Assembly (NCBI RefSeq): GCF_033958435.1
Contig: NC_134137.1
Location: forward strand, 228,449,501 to 228,513,500
DNA length: 64,000 nucleotides
Reading direction: 5' to 3'
From: Carettochelys insculpta
Taxonomy: Eukaryota > Chordata > Testudines > Carettochelyidae
Of the stretch, positions 34,914 through 49,900 are shown one piece after another. Position 1 is the stretch's first letter. Each line of letters begins with the position of its first letter. The notes beneath the pieces were generated by a model, which was not told the origin of the DNA, did not search any database, and was given only the letters and a program-made list of their open reading frames with translations. The translations under genes and the position numbers were made by a program.

Positions 34914-37900
34914 CTGCAAAACAGTGAGAATACAACATTACAGTGGTGTCATTAAAAATGCTGGAAAAGATTACAGTCATTTGATTTGGGAAATGGATTC
35001 TAAGAGCCACTATAATAAATTGTTAATATAACATGTTGTCTGTAAAATCTGAACTTAAAAACACTTCCAAGTATGGCCAAGACTCTCTCATGCTATGGCA
35101 CCCTACCATCTACCTTCCTAGTCAGTTCGCAATGTCACATCAGCATTCAATCACTGTAATAGGCAGATACATTTACTTTTCCAACTAGGCCATCTGTTAG
35201 TGGACTAAATAATACTGGAAATTTAAGACACTTGGACTGTGTCTACACTAGACAGTTTTGTCAACAGACTGTGTCCACCTAACTCAGGGAGCATCTACAC
35301 ACAAAGCATTCCGTGGACAGAGTCTCAATGGAACTCCGCATTTGCCTTGACAGTGTTAACTCTGAAAACTTTGAGGCATAATACTCAAATGTAGCATAGA
35401 CACTTCTATCGACAGAGAGGGCTTCTAGTTGCCAGGCAGCCCTGTTTGCAGAGCTGCCATTCTGCTTTTGTTCACCAGAGGGCAGTGCAGCCTGGCAGCT
35501 GTTGACAGAGCAAGTTAATATGGGCTGGAGCTATCCTAGAGAGTTTTGTCTACAGAAGGGGCCTTTTTAGATATCACTCCCATCTCTATGTACCTTGCAC
35601 AAATATTTTTTTGCCCATTTTTGGGCAAATACTGCAGCGCTTTCAGTAAAATGTAAAAATGAACTGGGAAGCCAAGAGAATACCAATACAATTACCAATA
35701 TAAATGCACAAGGAGAGAAAAGTCAGCTTTAAGCATCAGTCTTTTTCCAGTTGTCAGAGTATTTCATCAAGGCTCCTCTGACCCCACCCCCATACATGTG
35801 ACAAAGCAGGTCTTTACCCACAAAAGCTTATACTCCAAAACATGTTAGTCTATAAGGTGCTACAGGACTTCTTGTTGTTCTCAAAGATACAAACTAACAC
35901 GGCTACTTCTCTGATACTTGTCAGAAATTTGAGGCATAACAATCTGTCAGCAGAGCACTGTCAGAGGTGTAACGTTCACACTTCTGTTGACAGAGGGGGC
36001 TTCCAGTTGCCAGGCAGCACTCCTTACAGAGCTGCCATGCTGCTTTCTGGCACCAGAGGGCAGTGCAGTCTGGCAGTTCTCTGTCGACAAAGCAAGTTGT
36101 GTGTAGATGCAATCTGTTGACAGAGGTTGTGTCAAGATTTCCCTGTCGACAGTAACTTCGGTTGACAGATGATCCTAGTGTAGACATAGCCATGTAGCAG
36201 CAATCCGTCAACACAAATTCTGGTGAGATTTCTCTGTTGACAGATACTTAAAGTGTAGATGTAGTCTTGATGAAATACTCTGACAACTGGAAAAACACTG
36301 ACACTTAAAGTCGACTTTTCTCCCTCTGTGCATTTATACTGGTAATTGTATTGGTATTCTCTTGGCTTCCCAGTTAATTTTTACATTTTACTGAAAGCTC
36401 TGCAGCATCTGCACAAAAATGGGCAAAAAAATATTTGTGCAAGGTACATAGAGATTGGAGTGATATCTAAAATTAATTTTATATCATTTTAAAAACTGAT
36501 TATATTTCAATTTAAAATATGTCCTTGAAAAAAATCACAATTCATAGGGACAAAGAGAATCACAGACAAATGGTTCGATGGTACCGGCTGCTGTTTTACA
36601 GTGCTTACTTTTAACAAGGTTGCCCCTGAAAGCAAAATATTTTAACATGTTTTTTTATGGGGGGAAGGGGGGAAAAAAAAAATCACAAAAAAAACATGCT
36701 AATAACTTTTAAGATACTTGAGAGTAGAGAGGCAGCAGCCCCAGAGCAGCCTTTTTGTAAGAATTCCCGTGTTTGTAATGAGATGACTTAATTCTGAAAT
36801 GTGAGAATGGTTTATCATATATCCCAAGATCAGAATGTACCATTGTGAACATCAAAATTGATCTCTTCTATAACACAGACCATAGAACGCCTCAAAATTT
36901 TCTAAGAGCATATTTTTATAATAATATCCAATCTTGATTTAATGTTGTCCCTGGCCTTTGTTTGTCAGAAGCTGGAAATGGGTGACATGGGAGGGATCAG
37001 TTGATTATCTGTTCTGTTCGTTCAGTCTCGTACCTGGCACTGCTCACTGTTGGAAGACAGGATACTGGGCTACACTGACTTTAGTCTGACCTGTTATGGC
37101 TGTTCTCTACAAGACCAAGCAGCATATTTTCAAATATTTGTTCCCCAGATAGCTGCTCACAGACTGCAAACTAAGTCATTACTTAACTTTTTTGTTAAAC
37201 TAAATATTTGGAGCTTTTCGGGTCTAAGCACTGTGAGGCAGGTTTTCCAATCCTTTAATCATTTCTATGGCACTTCTGTGTACTCTCTCCAATTTAGCAA
37301 CATCCTTCTTGAACTGAGGGCACCCGAACTGGATACAAAATTCCAGCAGCCGAAGAGTCAAATACAGAAATAAATAACTTCTCTGCTCTTACTCACCATG
37401 TTAATTTTATAATTTTGTAGTTTTCAATCAAAATGTCATGTGGTACAAAATCAAATGGCTTACAGAAATATCAGTACAGGATAAACCTGGTTATCCAGAA
37501 CTCAGATAACCAGCACATTCAGTTAAACTGATAGGCTGGGGCTGGTTGCCGTAGGGCCAGCTGCCCAATGGGGTCCAGCTGCCACAGTAGCGACAAGTGT
37601 TGTGGTGTGATGTAGAGAAGGGCTGGCTGCCCACTGCCCTGAGGTGGGAACACAAAAGTGGGGACAATCGTGTGCTGCCTAACTGGGGGAGCAGTGTAGG
37701 GCCACTCCAACAACATTTTATCATCTGGCATCCCAGGTTCCCTGGGGATGTTGGATAACCAAGCTTGTACTGTATGTTATATCAGTACTAAGATTTTATC
37801 AAATAAACCTGTAATCTCATCCAAAAATGATATTAAGTTAATTTTTTGGGATCAATTATCCATAAATCCATGTTGATGGGCATTATTACACTACTTTCCT

Positions 37901-40900
37901 TTAATTCTTTATTAATCAAGTCCCATATTACCTGTTCCACTTTTTTGCCTGGGATCAGAGTCAGACTGAGAAACATATGACTACACAAGTCACCCCATTT
38001 TCCTATTTTAAAGATTTGCACAACATTATCTTTCTCTGGACTGTTTACCCTGGTCTCCTTAACTGCAGGCAACAGATGTCAGGGAAGCCAAACTAAAACA
38101 ACTCCAAACGGAATCTGCAGAAATTATTGCATTAATTGTAAACTTGTCAATGACAATAAATTATGATGTGGATGCTTCAATTTGCCATACCAGTACAACC
38201 CCAAGATGTGCATGCTCAAGTTGCACAATTCTCAGGCTAATGTCACTGAGTGGCAGGGAGCTGGCACCTGGCTGCCCATCACTTAGGGAAGTCTGGAAAC
38301 TGACCAGCTACTGCGCTGGTCAGTTTCCCAGCTCCTGTCATGAGTGGTGACAGTCAGGCTCCTGCCCCTAACAGGAACGGTTTCCTCACTCATGTCAGGG
38401 TTGGCAGCTTCCCTGCTCCTGTCAGGGGTGGCGAGAGTCAGGCTGCCAGCCCTGACAGGAGCAGTTTCACAGCTCCTGTCAGGGGTGGCACCCTGACTCT
38501 TGCCTGCTGCCTCTAACAGGAGCTGGGAAACTGACTAGGGCAGCAACAAGGGTCAGCTTCTCCTCTCCTGTGAGCAGGGACAGCCCTGGGCTAGGCTCTT
38601 GGTTGCCCACCACTCACAGGAGACAGGAAACTGAGCAGCGCTGACTTTGACTTAGGTGGGGTTGTGCAAGAATGTAATCTCTGTGTAAGTTGGGGGTCTA
38701 CTGTACTTAAATGCAAGTATGTATAGTATCACATATATCTCAGCACTCTTGTTTGCAAACGTAAGCAACCATTTCTCTTCTCTACCCTATAAAACTCTTG
38801 AGATTCCCCAGTTTGTTGATCCCTATGGAGAAAAGAACTGCTAGTCTCATTAGCCAAGAAGGCTAGGAATGAAATGCATAAAGAACACAATGAATTCGTT
38901 AACACTCTAAGCAAGAAGTTGCCTTGTAGCAATAAGAAAGAACATGGCATGGGAACAAAGGTGTCATCATATTGCTATGCTACATACTCCCTGGATTAAT
39001 GAGGAGAGAAAAGGGTTAATACACTGTTGTGGGAGAAAAACAGCAATGATCTCATACAGCACACTCAGTGATGTATTAGCATGCAGAAAAAGAAAGGAAA
39101 ATTCAAGAACCTTCATAACCTTTCACATTTACCTTGCTCATTGTTCCCGCCATTCAAGAGAAGTTCATCATTCTGCCTTTTCATTTCTGTGATATATTTA
39201 AAGGCCTGATCCAGGATCATGTTCTTACTCTATAAAAGAATGTGTGTATAATTAGGGAAAAGATTTACCAATGAAGCTTATAAAAATCAAAAGCGGACCT
39301 AGTAATGACAAGTCAGTACATGTTATTTTTCAAACCTGGGATTTCAGCTGCTGTGTTCATTTTAAGGATGTGCCAAACTTGCCTGACATTGTTAACTATT
39401 TCCTTCATATTTTTCATACAAAAAGACTGGTTGTTTTCTCTACCCTAAGTGCAGTTCTTTGAAATGAGCATCCAAGTGGCTTTCTCTTCTGATGACATGC
39501 AACCCATTCACTGATACGAAATTCTTTTTGGTTAGCAGTGTCCATTGGGTCCATAACTGCACCAGCAATATTCTTGTACCCTGCCACTCCAGGGAATAAA
39601 AAGCAGAAGGGGCACTCCTCAGTTTCTCCACTGATACGAAAACCTATTGTTATGGGACTCTGTAGAAGCAAGGAAGAAAAATGGGTCATGGAATACAAAT
39701 GAACTACACATCTTGGAAAACTTGTGTTTCTGTAAAGTAAAGTAATTGTTTTTAGAGTGATTGTCCACATGGATTCCAGCTGTTGGGGCTAGCAAGTTGT
39801 GATTCTCATAGTTAGAAGGTGGGTGCGTGAAGTCCTCTTTAAATAGGAGTTTCAGGACAACTCTGTCACTGTGGCCACCTGATCTTGAAGCCTCAACAAA
39901 AGAACATTATTGCATAAAAATATGGCATGATCCCCATGTGGCCACCTGGAATATTTCTGAAATACAAGTGCATATCTGAGAAGAAGCAGAAGCTGTCTAA
40001 ACCCAGATGAACTGATCACTGAAGGACATAAAAGTTAAATTTCCATTTAGAGAATTTTTTTTACTCATAACAGGTTCACCTTTAACCCTGTTTCCAAAGG
40101 CTGAAAGGAACATGGTAGAGCTCCTGAAGTATTTTATACTATGTCCAGGTTTTACGAAAGAGCCCTGATCACGCCAAGCAAACATGAGAGGGTTCCCTGA
40201 AATGGAAGGAGGAAGAAGGGTGGAAGGTAAGAAGGGACTTGAATGGGATGGAAACCTTCATTTATAATTCCTTAGGACTTGCTGCTCTGACATTATACTG
40301 ATCCAAGCCTCCCAAAAATAATAATAAAAAAAGGTGATACTTGTTATCTACTGGGTTGTTGGCAGCAAGGGCTAGAGATCAAGGCAAAAAGTCAGCCTAC
40401 CACTTAGAGTATCCAGAGTGGATGAAATCCATGAAATGAGCTGAGGGTCAGTACCAAAGGGCAGAAACAAGATGCCAAAGCTGGTGGAGGTAGGTAAACC
40501 AGATTCATCTGTCAGAGGTGGGGCCAGAGATCAGAAGCAGAATGTCAGTATCAGAAGGACATCTGGAGTTATAACCCAGACGCACACCTGATAACCAAAT
40601 CCAGAGGGGAGCAGAGCAGGATCAGGCACTGGAGCAAGAGCAAGCGTTGCTGCAGACATGGTATACACAGAGAAGCCACTGATCTGCTGTAGGAGACAGG
40701 CTTATAAGCCAGTTGGGGCTTCTGGGCACTCAACGTTGCAAGGCAGTACACTTGGGCTCTTTTGTTGTTTAGCAGCACGGTTAGTCAGGGAGCAACTCAG
40801 CAGCTATTCCTTGCTGGTCTCTGACTGCATCAATGCTGAGAGGGTTGTGATCAGCTGCCTTTAGTGGCATTTAACCTGCGGTGAGGAAGATACTGAATCT

Positions 40901-43900
40901 GTAGCAGAAGATGACATATAAGACCTCTGTTATAGTCTCTACAGGCTATAACAATAAGAGCTAGAGGTCTTCTGTTTGGCAAAACTTCAGGAATCTATCC
41001 TGCTTTCTCCTAGGGGTTGATGAGTATGCCTAGTGGGCATAAAGTGGCTCTCAAATCCCGTAATGAAGGACTTCTTCAGTTTGCACATTAAATAGTTCTC
41101 AGCCTTTGAGACCCTCAATGGTTATTTGTATCTCCTTGGGTTGTCAGGAAGAAGACTGGAGCCATGAAACCCTGTGCATTGTCATCGAAGTGGCCAATGA
41201 CTATGGCACAGTGTCAGAAGCCTCTAGACTAGCCTGAAAAGATGTTTCTACCCCAAACTTTCCTTCAGAAATCCAAGAAATTGACTCCTCCCTGTGGAAG
41301 GTGCTCTATGAATTTTAATACCTCATCCTTGATCAAAGTGTCACATTTTGACAGAAACGCCTAACAATTCAAACTATGCATATGGACACTAACAAAGGAG
41401 TACTCCTTTCTGCCAAACATGGCAGGATTTTTAAAGTCCATTGGGCTTGAAATTGACATTAGAGGTAGTCCTGATGTTTTGGTCCGTAGTGTACTACTGC
41501 CACTACCCTTAATCCCAGGACTGGGTGCTTGTAGAAATTTTCAGATCTCTTTGAAGGAACTTGATTACATCTGTCATTGTTCTTGGATGTGGGTGCCAAG
41601 AGTGCTAGGGACAGCCACAGAACCACAGACAGTTCCAAAACCCCCTCACTGATAGCCATAGCAAACTTGCCAGGCATTGAGGAGTGCAGAATATCCAGTA
41701 ATTTGTGGACCCTTTCTTTTTTTTTTTTGGGCACTTATTTCCCTTGGAATCTCCCAAATGTCTGCCATCTGAGCCATGAGACCTACTGCTGAGGGACAGG
41801 AGCAGAGGGGGAAACAGGACAATCATCTATCTTATTTTGCTAGATATCAAAGAAAATGACTTATATCTATATTTGTCTTGGGAGCGATGTTCCTTTCTAC
41901 CCCTTTCTGCTGATGGGATGGAGGAGTAGTCAAGGGGTTTAGTCCCTTCAGTGAACAATGAGCCCAAGAACTCAATGTAAGGATGCAGCTAACATGAGCT
42001 CTATCCAAAAGTAACCAGTTGGACATAGTGGGATCTTCTGACTAGGCTCTGAAGAGGTTCTTGTCAATCATGACAGTATAAAAGAACTCGAAGAAGGCCG
42101 CCTTCACTTTCTGTGTCCTCTTCGAGAAGTGACAGATTCCGCATTTGTCAGAGATGTGTTCCTCACACCAAGGCAAGAGAGGCACCTAGAGCAGGACAGT
42201 AGCCTTGAAAAGAGAAAGTGTTAAATGCCAGGGATTTAGTTTCAACCACAGTACCTAGGGTCCCTGTACCAGAGATATCCATAAACTATTAAGAAAAAAA
42301 AAGTATTTTGTTTGGGGGTTTCTTTGTTTGCTTGCCAACAGGCATTAAAGAAAAGTCCCAGTAACAATACTAATGACAGTATTACTGACTAGAGATTGCA
42401 TGGTGCACAGAATAGGTAGACATTGCATGTATCCATCTCACTGCCATGGATGGTAAGAAGGAACTGGAAGTTCATTGGGTCCACTCAGCCCTTTATGACC
42501 TTTGGCATGGGGATACAAGGACACAGAGGGCATAAGTGCATCCCAAAAATGGACGCTGCTAGCCAAAAATAATCCAATCCTGTGTGTATGAGGGCACATG
42601 TGCACCAGGAGTGGAATCCATAGGTACAAATTACTTTAAAAGCAGCACTAATAATTTTGCTGTGAACAAACTAAAACAGCAATGAAAACGGCCAAGATCA
42701 GATGCTAGGTCTCAAATCTTTACACTACAATGTTTTTATGTTTCCTGAATTACATTTGAAGTTTCACACTTTCTTATGCTACCACCCTGCATGGATATAG
42801 TGTTCTGTAGTAAAACAGACTGGCAAAGAGAAGTGGCTATGCTCTACTAGTAGAGCTCTTTAAATCCAGACTGGAGTCTTTTTATAAAAGGATATGCTAT
42901 CATATATTTCAACTGAAGTTATTGGGCTTTGTAGCATTTGGATTAAATAACAAAGAAAATTCCCTACCAAATCAAAAGTCAGTGTATGAAAATGGGGCCT
43001 GTATTAAGCAGGGTATCAGACTAGATGATCATAATTGTCACTTCAGGCATTAACATTATTAATCTGATCACTGAAAAATGCTTTAAAAAAGAATTAGGCC
43101 TCTTAACACTCAATTAGGGAGATATTTTCCCTATTTTATCCATGGAGAAACTGAAGTACAGAAATGAGGAAGAGATCTGCCTCGTGTCACACACAGTCAG
43201 TGGCTGAGCAAGGATTAGAACCCAGGACTCTTGAATCCCAGTCTCCTGCTCTAATGGACAGATCATTTCCGGCATTCAAATTGGGAGATGAAAGTGAAAG
43301 GGAAAAGAAGGGCAGTTTGATCAGCTCCCATTCTCAGAACAAACAGTTCTACAGTATTCCATTTTATCTTTCATCAGAATCATGTTTCTCAGTCAAACAT
43401 CATAGATTCAAACTTTTGACACACCGGCAGTGAGGAACAGAGAGAGGAAATCATCATACAGAGAAACAAAGAAGAGATAAACAAAGCACAGAGCACACCC
43501 CCACTCAGGCCAGAAGAGCTTCTGGTGGATCAAAATTCTTCTATCCCTGACAGAAGCACAGAGGTTAGACACAGAAAAGAACTCTTAGCTCAAGCATATC
43601 AAATATGAGTTATTCGCAGCCCGCAATAGCTCAGTGGTTTGAGCATTAGCCTGTTAAACCCAAGGTTGTGAGCTCAATCGTTGAGGGGGGCCAACTGAGG
43701 GGGCCGTTTAGGGATCTGACGCAACTAAATTTAAAAAAAACATCTGTCCGGAATGGTGATAGGTCCTGCTGTAAGGGCAGGAGACTGGACTCAATGACCT
43801 CTGAAGGTACCTTACAGCTCTATGAGACAGGCGTATCTCCTCCAAAAAAACCCAAATCACCTCTCTCACTACTGGTAACTGAGGACACCTATGACCCGCC

Positions 43901-46900
43901 CTCTCCCAAACTGCGCATGTGTCGCTACAATGGGCAAGGCAGAGACTTAGATCTAAAACACGTAACTGATGACGATGAGCTCATTAACTTCACCTCTTCC
44001 AGTGCAGCCAGCACTCCGTGCCCATGGTCCAAGCGTACATGTGAATGAACATGTGTATTCTGCGTGTGGTGACCTGGTGCAGCAGGATACAGTTACACGT
44101 GCACAGTCTCTCTCACCTCCCAGGGTGGGACAGCTGCACGGTGGGGAGGCTTTGCCCGACTGAGCTGCACACTTCATGCCACCTGTCTGCGCTCCAGGCC
44201 CTGCAGTGCTGAGTGCGGCGCAGCAGCGGTTGCCCAAAGCGGAGGCACAGACATTTCAGCTGGGCTTAGGCCAGAGCTGCTCTTTGGGTGGCCTGGTTAG
44301 CACCCATCTCCCTGCCAGGGCAATGTAAGTGTCCCTGGGACGTTGGGCCGGGGGCTCCCCTCCTTTCATCTGCAGTTTCTGCTCCATTCTGCCCTTGGTC
44401 CTGCCCTACTCCATCCATAGTCAGTCCCACTGTGCCTCCCCGCCAACCTCAACCAGTTTACTCCTTTGCCTCCCCACCTCCGACCCCTCAGAGCAGAGAG
44501 ACGTTCTCCTTCCCTCCCCGCCCTCTTCTCCCTAAGCCCTGCTTGGGGCTGCAACTGGGTGCTGGGCATTCCTCTGCCTACCCTGCGAGCCTGCTAGGAG
44601 TGAGTTGGGGAAAGGGGCACCCATTTTTTAGGCCCCCCAATTGGCTGGGGCCCCTGGGTACCTTAAATGTATACCTAATACATAATCTCTAATAATAAAT
44701 AATTTTTCCTTTCTGATAGAAGTACATTTTCTTTGGTGGCCCTGAAAGCTATCAGTTTTCATCGTGGTCCTCAGTGGGCTTTGAGTTTGATATGCCTGTC
44801 TTAGATCACCCTCATCTCTCTCTCATGGCCAGTGCAAATTTTTCTCCATTGCACATTTTCTGATAATAAGGAGTCAAAGTCCCAGATGATTCACTTTCCA
44901 TCCCTTCTACTAGAAGCAGTAAAGTAGCACTTTAAAGAATAACAAAATAATTTATTAGGTGAACTTTTGTGGGACAGACCCACTTCTCCCACGGAAGCTC
45001 ACCTAATATTCTGTTAGTCTTTAAAGTGCTACTTTACTACTTTTTTGTTTTGATAGTAGATAGACAAGCATGGCTTTCTCTCTGTTACTATTCTACTAGA
45101 AGATTATTTCTTGGCTTGTATCCTCTCAGTGTCTGCTATTTCTCCTCACAGTCAGCCTCTATTTCCCTTTCAATACAATCTCCTAGTAATACATGTCACA
45201 CTCCATAATTCTTCCCCCTTCACTGTTTTTGTGTCTCACCTTGAATTGTCACTTAGCCAAGCTAGACACACTTCTTAATCTTCTCCTTCTCAATCAGTTG
45301 CTCCAGTCCCTGATCATTATTGCTGCTCTCCTCCAAACTCAGCAAGTTGTCAACATCTTTCTAGTAATGCAGTGCCAAAAATTGGATGTAATATTCTAAG
45401 AATGGCTGCAACAAGAACATATAGACTGGGACTACTACTCCCTGCTGCATCACATGATGTGTTGGTATATGCAGCCAATAAGTTTATTAATATTTTTGTA
45501 GCCACATCACTTTGCAGATGAAGGGCTATTTTGTTACCTCTATACTTGGAGCATCCCTACTTTTTAGGTTTCTTTCTCTCCCACTGAGCATAAGTGTTCT
45601 GCACTCTTCTTCCCTAGTTGAACATGAAATATACAGCAATCAGGATTCCCTTTGCCTAGAAAAACTTGGGGAGAATTTTGGTTTAAATGAAAGAATTGGG
45701 AATTCAGACCAGTTTTGAGAACCTAGTAATTAGTTCAAGGGTGAAAAACCATAGAATATCCAAATGCTCCCCAAATCTAAAGGGAAAAAGACAATCTTAA
45801 CGATGAGGCTAAATAACTGAACCATTTCCCTGTAATTCTCTGCAAGACATCATGTTGTCTTTTCAACTAAGGTCACAAGGTTTCATCATTGGCAATGATC
45901 CTTCCCCACAGCACACTCAGTTTTTCCTGGGATAAATGCTTTTAACGCATATGCTGCCAGATTCCGATGCCAAAGGCCATCACCATAGGATCCGAATGCC
46001 AAGCAGTTCCAGTAGCTGGACATCTAGATATTCTTAACCAATTGATGGACCTCTATACACAATCTCCACTATGCTGTGCATCTGTTAGAACAAAGAAACT
46101 CAAATGGGAAAATTATTAAGAGGGACTGAATCTGCTCTCACAATTCAGGGAGTGAATAAAAAGGGATCTGACAAAGTCTTCCCACCTTGCAAGTTACATT
46201 TATTCTACCCACTAAGTTTTCAGAAGTGTACACAAAAATGTTTCCCACTTTCTCACACTCACATAACTCCATTGATTTCCCATTCATATTAGGATCTGGT
46301 TGAAAACCACCTTTTTTTTTTTTTTTAAATACATCCTTCCAGGTGCTTCTCTAGCTAACCTCATGGACCTTGTCCATTTCCACTTCTTTCCCTGCCCCCT
46401 CTCTGTCTGGTCTCTTCTCTGGCTGCAGCTGTTGGGAGAAGAAGTTACTCTCCTTAGAGTAACTTGAGTTCTTCTAGATGTATTGTCCATATGGGAGCTC
46501 AGCTGTAGGCTGTCCATCTGCTCTGGATCAGAGACTGTAAAACATCACTGCAAGCCCCTGCCTGTATGGAGCAGTGATTTGTGCTCTGAACAAGAGCATA
46601 AAAGGAGGTGCGAGATCACCACACCTGTTCCTTCTCAACTGTGAAGTTGAAACTCCTCAGTAGAGGGGAAGGAAGGCGGGAGATGAAGCATCCATAGAGA
46701 CAAAGAACTCAAGTTACTACAAAATAGGTACCCTCCTCCTCTTCAAGAATATGTTCCAATAGGCAATCCACCATAAAAGACTCATAAGCTACTAAAATGA
46801 ATGAGGAGGTAGGCGCTGAGGAGGTAAGTTAGTTCAGGACAGTTCAAAGAATTGAATCACTAATGAAGCAGTCATCTCAGAACACAGGTTAGATGGTGCA

Positions 46901-49900
46901 ATGCTGGAAAATATATGGAGCAAAGACCAAGTAGCAGTCCTTCACATTTCTCCTATGGGACAACTTTCAGTAAAAATTATAGATGTTGACTGAGCTTTAA
47001 TGGAATGAAATATGAGGGGGGGGGTTCAACCCAGCATTTTCATAGCAGCTCAAAACACATCCCACAGCCAGTCTGTCTGTGCAAACTGGATGGCTTTTCT
47101 TCTCACCTAAAACTGATATAATTAACCTGGGAGAGGACCAGAATGGTTTACTCCTGTCCAAATAGAAAGCAAGGACCATTCTGACATCAAATGAACGAAG
47201 ACTTGATGCTTCTCTGGAGGCATGATTATTGGGTAGAAAACTGGTTGGCAAACCTCCTGGTTAAAAGTTATATTCCAATGAAACCTTTGGGAGGAAATGA
47301 GAATGGGGACAAAGTATAACTTTGTAAAAGGTGGGTCCTATGGTGGGTCCACCAGGAGCGCTCTCAGCTTCCCAATTCATCTTGCTGATGTGACAATTGG
47401 GAACAAAGATCTGAGGGAAAGGTGCAGGAGGGAACAGGCCACCGTTCATTTGAAAAATTCCTTAAGGTGTTAAATCTGGGCTGAGGTGCCACTCATGGGG
47501 GCAGATGTTAAACAGGGAGAAACCTAGCTGTATAGCCCCTGGTGAAATCTGGTTGCTATAAGGTGGACCAAAACTGAGAGGCCCTGGATGGCTGAGTAGA
47601 GGACTGTGAAGGAGGCCAGATATACTTGACAGAGCTCACTGAGGAAGCCCTTTTTGAAGGTTCTAATTGGTAGTCCGAGATCTTAGAAAGAGGCATTTCT
47701 GAGGCTTCAGAAGAAGAGAGGGAGCACCAGGACAGAAAGTGTTTCCACTTTTGGAGTTAGTCTTGTGAGTTCTGAGCTTTCTGTGAAATAAGAGAAGTGA
47801 CTGAAGTCTATCCAAAGAGGATAACCACAAGCTTGAGAACCACTGAGGACCCAGCCCCTCAGATTCAGGGAGAAGGAGTTGGGACAGATGAGGGTCTTTG
47901 GTGATAGGAAGTCTGAGGGACAAGCCAATGAGAGGTAGGGAGGTTTGAGTATTTGGCCAAGCAGGTGCTATGAAAAACAGTTCTCACTCCTTGTCAAAAG
48001 ATCCTGAGAAACAGCAGTATTGATGGATAAGCATACAGATTATGGGGCCATAGCGGTATCTCAGCAGCCCCATTTCAGGAGAGAGACACAACTGTGAGAA
48101 CCTGTACTTCTACGTCCACCCCCCCACACTTTAAAAAAAAAAAAAAGATAAATTCTGTACAAAGTATTCCTTGTGAAGTATTGTTTGAAAATTCATAATT
48201 TACTGACCATTAGTCTAGTAAAATGTGTGGCAACAGTGTACATAAAATTTAAAAATACTCTTTAAAAAAGACGTGAGATCCAACTGTGGAAACAATTTCA
48301 GATCAATTCCCCAGACACAAGAAGATTAGCCAGTATCTCAGCCAGGTGTTATAATCAAATGGACTAACACCAGTTAAGCAGCCATTCTTTGGCAGAAAGA
48401 AGGGGGTGAGCAAGATCTTCAAATATTGGCAATGCAACAGCTGGGATGCCCTTCAAGTGGTTTGGTATCAGCTAAAATGCCTTTTTATTGCTGACACAAG
48501 TCACCAGTGACTACAATACCGATCTGGAATCTTTGAGTATGTGGACAGAGTTAGTCCTTGTTTTTAGGGAGATTTTCCAGGGTATAGTGAACTTCTCTTG
48601 GAAGGCCTAAGGCCTTGAAAGAGTAGATTCTTCTCATGACCATTGTCATGGCCATGCTCCTGGGAACTGTCACAGATGTCTAGAACAGCTTCTGGGGAGG
48701 TTTTCAGAATCAAGTGTCCTTCAATGACAATAACCTGAAAGTGATCTTTCTGGTCCTGTGGCAAGCATTAAATAAAAAACATACACATTTCAAGCTGCAG
48801 TGTCATTCAGTGTAGGGGAAAGACACGTAACATGTCAAACCAGGGCTGAGCAAACTTTTTATGTGGGGCCCCACTTTTCAACCCTGCAGTTGGCAGGCTC
48901 CCTCCTCGCACCTGTCTAATGTAATTCAAACCAATGCAAATTTTGGTTATGTTCATATGGAAAAATCCCCTTTTGGCCTGTGTCAGAAAATAAGTATGTA
49001 GAATGTAAAAACTTTATTAATCGGTATATAAGTGTGAACACACACACACACACACACACACAGTAAGTTACAGATTTCAACGTTTTTAGTAAGATAGATG
49101 AGCCTGAGACCCAGCAGCCAATTGTGCTCCACCCCCTTATGAAACTTTATGCCCTTCATTGCTCACGCGTCTTAAACCCTGGGGAGAGCGGAGAGGCCTC
49201 TATGCATAACAAACTGTATGCCAACACTGCCAAATGATCCATGGTGAGGGTAAGAAACTCCTCTGCCTCCTCTACCAAGACAACACTGTAGATACCATAT
49301 AAAATAAATAATGAAAAGAAACTACTAAAACAAATAAGAAAGTAAAGAGGAAGCGGTGCTAGTCTATACACTATCAAAACAAAAAGCAGTCAAGTAGCAC
49401 TTTAAAGACTAGCAAAATGGTTTATTAGGTGAGCTTTCGTGGGACAGACCCACTTCTTCAGACCAGAACAGACTCAATATTTAAGGCACAGAGAACCAAA
49501 AACAGTAAGCAAGGAGGACAAATCAGAGAAAAATAATCAAGGTGAGCAAATCAGAGAGTGGAGCGGTGGGGGGGAAGGTCAAGAATTAGATTGAGCCAAG
49601 TATGCAGACAAGCCCCTATAGTGACTCAGAAAGTTCCCATCACGATTTAAAACATGTTTAAATGTGTTCGGCACATTAACACATGGTTTAAATCGTGATG
49701 GGAACTTTCTAAGTCACTATAGGGGCTTGTCTGCATACTTGGCTCAATCTAATTCTTGACCTCCCCCCGCACCCCTCCACTCTCTGGTTTGCTCACCTTG
49801 ATTATCTCTCTCTGATTTGTCCTCCTTGCTTACTGTTTTTGGTTCTCTGTGCCTTAAATATTGAGTCTGTTCTGGTGTGGCTATGGTCTGAAGAAGTGGG

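Larger units (their letters stand above)
34914..39132 (-). other. USF3 intron with nested repeats
   Basis: Intron of 4219 bp. It contains a long inverted repeat (35567-36470), an old CR1/L3-like fragment split by an inverted-repeat element (37195-38080), and a TA-flanked element with internal tandem units (38191-38703). I recognise nothing in 36480-37190 or 38710-39130. Confidence 0.75.

Noticed and set aside
34914..35010. Open frame continuing upstream of the USF3 last exon to 35010
   Set aside because: A consensus acceptor (TTTTGCAG) sits at 34921-34914 and the exon at 39229-39133 joins in phase to give the known bHLH and coiled-coil order. The extra 32 codons are intron.
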